DNA from: a virus
Strand: one strand, 5' to 3'
Length of the DNA: 56,040 bases
Virus record (IMG/VR): IMGVR_UViG_3300042294_002897
Span: 1-56,040 of that record
The notes beneath the pieces were generated by a model that saw nothing but the letters and a program-made list of their open reading frames with translations, did not search any database and was not told the DNA's origin. This document shows, in pieces, positions 52,801-56,040 of the stretch. Numbering within the stretch: the first letter of the stretch is position 1; each line of letters begins with the position of its first letter. The position numbers were made by a program, and so were the translations under genes.

Positions 52801-55800
52801 TGTGGGTGTCCACCACCAATTATCATGTGTGTAACATTAAAAGATTGTTGTACTGATGAAATTAAATATACCGCTTTAACTTCGGACTATAACGCGATGT
52901 GGTTACCACTAGGGGCGACAGTACCAAGTCCACCAAATGTCGATTGTTGTTTGTACATTTCAGACATTGAGCCTATTATCATACCAAACGAAACTAATGG
53001 TGTAATCCCTATTAACTATTCATACCCACTAAATGATGGTTATGTAGATCAAATAGTATCTACAACGTTTGATTGCTATGAGTGGGAACTTAGTCAAGTT
53101 GGTGCTGGTGGCGGTGCTACGTATACGTATTTTCCATGCATATCTAGTGGATTAACATATTTAGTTGAGCAAGTTGAGGTCTTAAGTAATACAACTAAAA
53201 CGGTTTGTTCACCATTTCAACCTGAACGAATTTTAGGGTTTATAGGTAACGTTCCAACACAACTAAGAACTTGTGGTCAAACTGAATTTCCCGTATTTTG
53301 TGATGGGTGTAATACTCCAAATATAAGGGTTTCGGCTTTCGTACAAACTGGTTCTCCATTATCTATTGTATATTCTTTTAACGCTGATAAATCTTATCAA
53401 ACATTTACCGAATTAAGATTTACCCACACACTTACCGTCTTTACTGGTAATTCTATAATTGTTGACGTTGAATTAGTAGTTCCAAGTGGTACTACCTCTG
53501 GTTCGACAAAATATACTTTAGTTGATGGTAATAAAAATAATCTTGCATCAGGTTCAACGTTTTCAAACACCTCTTTTATCGGATCTTCTGGTTCTATCTC
53601 TATAAACTTAGTTGGTGATACGTATTTTGATTTTCCAACACCACAGTGGATAAATGAAGAACGAATTCCTGATATGACAATTCCTGATCCGAACGCGGAT
53701 CCTTCACCTACACCATCAAATACACCGACATTTACCCCAACACGTACAACTACAATAACACCAACTAAAACTCAAACTCCAACACTGACCCGGTCGAGTG
53801 GCGCCACACCTGAACCCACTCCGTCATTTACTCCGACTAGAACAATTCAACCTACAAGAACGGCAACCGCCACATTAACACCATCCAAAACAACAACATT
53901 AACACCAACAAAAACGTTAACTCCAACAAGAACTACAACGCCTACTAAAACACCAGCGGTAACTTCAACGCCTTTTGGACTGACAAGTTTGGGTTTATTC
54001 TACGGACTTTCTTCTAGCTTCAACATAGGCTGTGATCTTTTCTTAAGTGGAGCATCGGCAACTACTCAATATTTTGCTACAGTACAAAGTGCAAGTAATT
54101 TCTATATCTATCCGTTAGGGTATACAATTTTTACAGCATCCGGAACACCGATAGGAAGTGGTTTTATTGTTAATAGTCAAGGTTGTTCTTACGAAGTAAA
54201 TAATGGGGTAGTTGTTTCTGCATTAGCGTGTGGTGGTGGTTCTTGTTTCAGTGTACCAGTAACAACACCTACCATATCCCCAACAAAAACTACCACATTA
54301 ACCCCCACAAATACTCCTTTACCTTTCATAACGGGGTCCTGTCTTACATTAACAGCTACGACCTCACAGAACATTTCAGGAAGTAATGGAATAACTACAA
54401 ATGTTACACAATCATCGGGTAGTTCTGTGGTATTTAACACAGGAGTCTCAGTTATTTCTATTGGTATCGGAGTAACAGGCCAAAATCTGAATTTTGTAAA
54501 TTCAATAACAAATGGATCTATGATTGAGATCAGTGGACCTGGATTTTTTGAACCTTTTCCTCGTTACATTGTAAATACAAAACAATTTGCATCTAATGGA
54601 CTCGCGGTTTACTTGAATGTAATTGGTGCGGGTGGACTTTCAACTATTGTGAGTACAGGAGCGACTTTGAATTTGTGTATTGCGGGACCTGTTGTGTCAC
54701 CTTCGAATACTCCAACCGTAACCTCAACCCCATTGTCTGGATTTTCAGCATTAACAGGTTCTAGTATATTTAATGGAAGAATTTCAAATACTGGATTTAG
54801 AGAAGAGTCGGCAAGTTTAGTACAAGACGGAGGTGGTTTTCAGAATTTTTATAAGTCAAACTGTACCGATCAACAGCTTCAATCACTAGTTTTTGGTTCA
54901 TGTCAATTTTTTGATACTTTTGGTAATTTAATTAAAAATGGTTTTGTATCAGATGGAATAAACATATACGGAATTGAAGACGGTTACTATCAAGAGTATC
55001 AAAGGTCGGATTCCGCCCCATCAAATGTACCGTTTATCAACGGTTTAGTGTGGATTTCACTTTATGGTCCAGGAAATCCGTTCGGTTCTAAAGAAGAGGC
55101 TTGTTCTGATTTTTATTGTGGAGAGTACGAAGTTCAAGCTTATACACAAACAACGTTTGATTCGTTAGAAGCTGGTGATAAATTGTATTTAAACCAACAA
55201 GGAAAAGATTTGACTACCGAAGTTGGGCCTTATTACGTGTTCCACAATCCAAGTTGTCAAGTCAAAGTAATTCAATTTAGTGATACTATTGGTACTATAT
55301 CAACAATTGAAGATTGTGAATCTGAAAGTTTAGCTATTCCACCATGTTCGGCATGTACACGTATAGTAATTACCACTGCAAACCCTGCAGGACCGTGTGG
55401 TGGTTCAAGTTTAACACCATATCCAGGTGGTAATACCTTCTGTAGAGCTTCTGTATCGTATAGATTAAGAAATTGTGAAAATTCTTCCGAATTCGGTATC
55501 ATAACCGCACGTGATTGTAGTTGTAGTGGAAGTACGGCTCCTCAACAATGTTGTTCTTTGACAACTAGTGGAGCAAATTGCGGTTGTAATAACACTGAAC
55601 TCCAAACAAGTTCACCAAGGAGTGTTTGTGCCGCTACAACTCAAATTAACGGGGGGGCTAATCTAGCTCTTTCCATTGTTGCCTCATCAAGATGGGTTGG
55701 TATCGCTACGGAAATTTATGATCCTGTATGTAATGCTCTAGAAAAATGTCCATCACCGACACCAACACCGACACCAACCACAACACCAACTATAACCCAA

Positions 55801-56040
55801 ACACCTACCATAACGAATACATCCACAAACACACCAACCCCAACACTAACACGAACTCAAACACCTACAAACACACTTACAAATACACTAACAGTAACAA
55901 ATACTCAAACTAGAACAGTAACTCCTACTGAAGCGGCAACAAGTACACCAACAAATACTAGTACTTCTACTCCTACTCAAACACCTACAAATACACTAAC
56001 ACCTACTAATACACAAACACCAACAAATACACAAACAAAC
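49867..56040 (+). CDS. Giant Cys-rich, Thr/Pro-linked fibre-like protein (3' end outside window)
   Basis: Open for 2058 codons without a stop, truncated by the window. The N-terminal ~55 residues ([20 protein letters not shown], then [11 protein letters not shown]) match the start of the 28367 protein. Cys-rich beta modules then alternate with Thr/Pro linkers (51532-51729, 52001-52088, 53701-53975, 54259-54320, 55751-end). A ~330-residue module occurs twice (50578-51531 and 54739-55750; both contain ITARDCxC and RWVG and end in CxSPTPT or CPTPT), and a second module occurs twice (about 50095-50466 and 53320-53697). A CYCYRWD module at 51733 matches the C-terminus of the 28367 protein. No catalytic motif; probably an extended adhesin or decoration fibre. 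Confidence 0.82.
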   Translation, partial: MSCKKSSVRNTLSVNSTITYRRCSDGMLIDQLRIKPNEVIDIWYLDGSLYTADQGQQIFNTENFPPSPTASVISNTVDFGVYINTGSVTFFYLIQNQPLQPSFVTYNFTHTVGVFSGNSIVINGFVVVRPNSSSGTTQFTCATCDINNLNGQNTISVTPQGQVELNLVVRPTVNIRQRPPIPQADQERTPDFPVEPEVPGDSPLPTPTPTVTPTLTPGLPSVTPSPTPTIPVNNIPLGFSCYSYQLLYDGSATNGCNLVASGAGFTAYYRSNCSNQQLTAFTEMIGCKFYERDGRTLLGDGIITDGCQVWYLSAGSVEGWGVCDNPKSCCVFDQVIPYTEFYLASQTTYVNPQDGCVNFDCNGSSPFGYSQISLSNLQPGDFLYENPAGSVLIPNSAEWYSIYDPTCKQFVIRFNTNDGTIEDIQPCNNSLSTQPCTGCSAFTLSTINLSAPNCLTPYTPNNPYHCGAAASYNIINCNLPGFPSNIVTARDCECDYVPPGSNHGCNCCPCTGANLTQASPRRVCSAKVPTITFFSRWVGTVTQVFSASCESLQFCPTPTPTNTPTPTNTPTITQTNTPTNTQTVTKTLTPTNTQTPTNTKTPTNTKTPTITPTITLTTTPRQCYCYRWDVRNSTDLWQIDWLDCDLNPQMVNSPFPPTGSFCAAGSAVTLTNLTLSYTCQVPFSPFPNCIITGGPSIENLCIPSGSTFVCPNPTPTPTPTQTQTPTPTITRTLTPTITPTVGLECTKYTVVNTMTAVEWCYFTWLDCDDNEWKFGSADENYTTEVCSACEPINVYGWNTAQNQGDNGIFARFIWVPSSSGVCTNLNRVCHTNPTYPGNTQESDCFRCVTLYYDVTQIPNGVTEPWHIPVCDNDFYSTAVINCTYRYSIHQLTNQSANTPQGVYYSACTYNPYQWLATQLQGQASGAICEDPSELTPTIIPAFSGVGTPSTNWISSSTNPIIYPSGTTLFNQFGVDTCGCGCPPPIIMCVTLKDCCTDEIKYTALTSDYNAMWLPLGATVPSPPNVDCCLYISDIEPIIIPNETNGVIPINYSYPLNDGYVDQIVSTTFDCYEWELSQVGAGGGATYTYFPCISSGLTYLVEQVEVLSNTTKTVCSPFQPERILGFIGNVPTQLRTCGQTEFPVFCDGCNTPNIRVSAFVQTGSPLSIVYSFNADKSYQTFTELRFTHTLTVFTGNSIIVDVELVVPSGTTSGSTKYTLVDGNKNNLASGSTFSNTSFIGSSGSISINLVGDTYFDFPTPQWINEERIPDMTIPDPNADPSPTPSNTPTFTPTRTTTITPTKTQTPTLTRSSGATPEPTPSFTPTRTIQPTRTATATLTPSKTTTLTPTKTLTPTRTTTPTKTPAVTSTPFGLTSLGLFYGLSSSFNIGCDLFLSGASATTQYFATVQSASNFYIYPLGYTIFTASGTPIGSGFIVNSQGCSYEVNNGVVVSALACGGGSCFSVPVTTPTISPTKTTTLTPTNTPLPFITGSCLTLTATTSQNISGSNGITTNVTQSSGSSVVFNTGVSVISIGIGVTGQNLNFVNSITNGSMIEISGPGFFEPFPRYIVNTKQFASNGLAVYLNVIGAGGLSTIVSTGATLNLCIAGPVVSPSNTPTVTSTPLSGFSALTGSSIFNGRISNTGFREESASLVQDGGGFQNFYKSNCTDQQLQSLVFGSCQFFDTFGNLIKNGFVSDGINIYGIEDGYYQEYQRSDSAPSNVPFINGLVWISLYGPGNPFGSKEEACSDFYCGEYEVQAYTQTTFDSLEAGDKLYLNQQGKDLTTEVGPYYVFHNPSCQVKVIQFSDTIGTISTIEDCESESLAIPPCSACTRIVITTANPAGPCGGSSLTPYPGGNTFCRASVSYRLRNCENSSEFGIITARDCSCSGSTAPQQCCSLTTSGANCGCNNTELQTSSPRSVCAATTQINGGANLALSIVASSRWVGIATEIYDPVCNALEKCPSPTPTPTPTTTPTITQTPTITNTSTNTPTPTLTRTQTPTNTLTNTLTVTNTQTRTVTPTEAATSTPTNTSTSTPTQTPTNTLTPTNTQTPTNTQTN
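50578..51531 (+). repeat. Duplicated Cys-rich super-module, copy 1
   Basis: Encodes [14 protein letters not shown] through [20 protein letters not shown]. Shared landmarks with copy 2 in order: FxxYYRSNCxxQQL / [14 protein letters not shown], GxxxxDG, a SDFYCG or NFDCNG Cys knot, ITARDCxC and RWVGxxT. The copies are clearly related as protein but diverged as DNA. Confidence 0.8.
51532..51729 (+). repeat. Thr/Pro linker, slippage-prone DNA
   Basis: About 66 codons almost entirely Thr, Pro, Asn, Gln and Lys, built of short ACA/CCA/AAT/CAA patterns, including a direct repeat of 15 bases (CCAACAAATACCAAA) at 51653 onward. Linker length is likely to vary. Confidence 0.85.
53701..53975 (+). repeat. 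Thr/Pro/Arg linker
   Basis: About 90 codons of Thr/Pro/Lys/Arg repeats ([39 protein letters not shown]). It separates the second copy of the N-terminal beta module from a following Cys module. More basic than the other linkers. Confidence 0.8.
54739..55750 (+). repeat. Duplicated Cys-rich super-module, copy 2
   Basis: Encodes [16 protein letters not shown] through [20 protein letters not shown]. It is the second copy of the module at 50578 and, like it, is followed immediately by a SPTPTPT or PTPTPT linker, showing that domain plus linker moved as a unit. Confidence 0.8.
55751..56040 (+). repeat. Thr/Pro/Asn linker running off the window
   Basis: Codes for [20 protein letters not shown], then further TNT/TQT repeats to the last base. 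The reading frame remains open, so at least one more module probably follows outside the window. Confidence 0.85.

Noticed and set aside
54189-54440. Minus-strand frames of 60-90 codons inside the giant gene
   Set aside because: Shadows of a continuous 2058-codon plus-strand frame.
49867-56040. Diversity-generating retroelement target in the fibre-like gene
   Set aside because: No reverse transcriptase, template repeat or A-to-N variable pair is visible in the window; module copies differ in a normal way.
1-56040. tRNA genes
   Set aside because: No cloverleaf with TTCRA-type T-arm and acceptor pairing noticed by eye; a tRNA scan would be decisive.

Overview
The window is about 56 kb of an AT-rich, gene-dense genome of a T4-like myovirus (Caudoviricetes) that most likely infects a member of the Bacteroidota, probably a flavobacterium-like aquatic host. 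The phage identity rests on an ordered T4-type head module (portal gp20, protease gp21, scaffold gp22, major capsid gp23), a gp5-like baseplate protein, a gp55-like late sigma factor and a gp43-like family B DNA polymerase. The host call rests on four things: start sites preceded by A/T-rich sequence without Shine-Dalgarno motifs, two promoters that fit the Bacteroidota TTG-N20-TAnnTTTG pattern, a DUF4494-like protein (a family I associate with Bacteroidota), and a phage-borne ribosomal protein bS21.

Layout. 1-6.7 kb (+): head genes with a bS21 gene on the opposite strand, closed by a strong bidirectional terminator. 6.7-8.6 kb: small basic or Cys-containing accessory genes. 8.6-14.9 kb (-): virion and baseplate proteins, then late sigma gp55. 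14.9-23.5 kb (-): a first glycosyltransferase cluster with an HAD-like protein, a dUTPase and a DnaQ-like exonuclease; its last-listed member carries a frameshift. 23.5-26.1 kb (-): small genes including a WYL-like domain protein. 26.1-29.5 kb (+): a ConA/LamG-like virion protein and a Thr/Pro-rich (mucin-like) protein. 29.5-39.8 kb (+): a second sugar-modification cluster headed by a GT60-like polypeptide GlcNAc-transferase, followed by an HAD-nucleotidyltransferase fusion, a GDPD-like protein, several glycosyltransferases and two methyltransferase-glycosyltransferase fusions. 39.9-49.7 kb: small virion genes, DNA polymerase, a neck-like protein, an Fe/Mn superoxide dismutase and an SNF2 helicase interrupted by an intein. 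49.9 kb to the end (+): one open reading frame of at least 2058 codons encoding a Cys-rich, Thr/Pro-linked giant fibre-like protein that runs off the window.

How it fits together. Late genes are probably switched on by gp55 at a motif with core TATTTAT that lies 11-27 bases upstream of nine genes, most of them the first genes after a strand switch. The most interesting inference is a private mucin-type O-glycosylation system: two Thr/Pro-rich surface-like proteins share an N-terminal domain and Cys modules, and a GT60/GT27-type initiating enzyme with a DSH motif lies directly downstream of one of them, backed by about a dozen further glycan-building genes. Other notable points are the intein with a complete class 3 (Trp-Cys-Thr) signature in the helicase P-loop, the phage bS21 in a lineage whose hosts use bS21 to hide the anti-Shine-Dalgarno, and the phage superoxide dismutase. 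I saw no tRNA, CRISPR array, integrase or insertion sequence. No gene-free stretch exceeds 300 bases.
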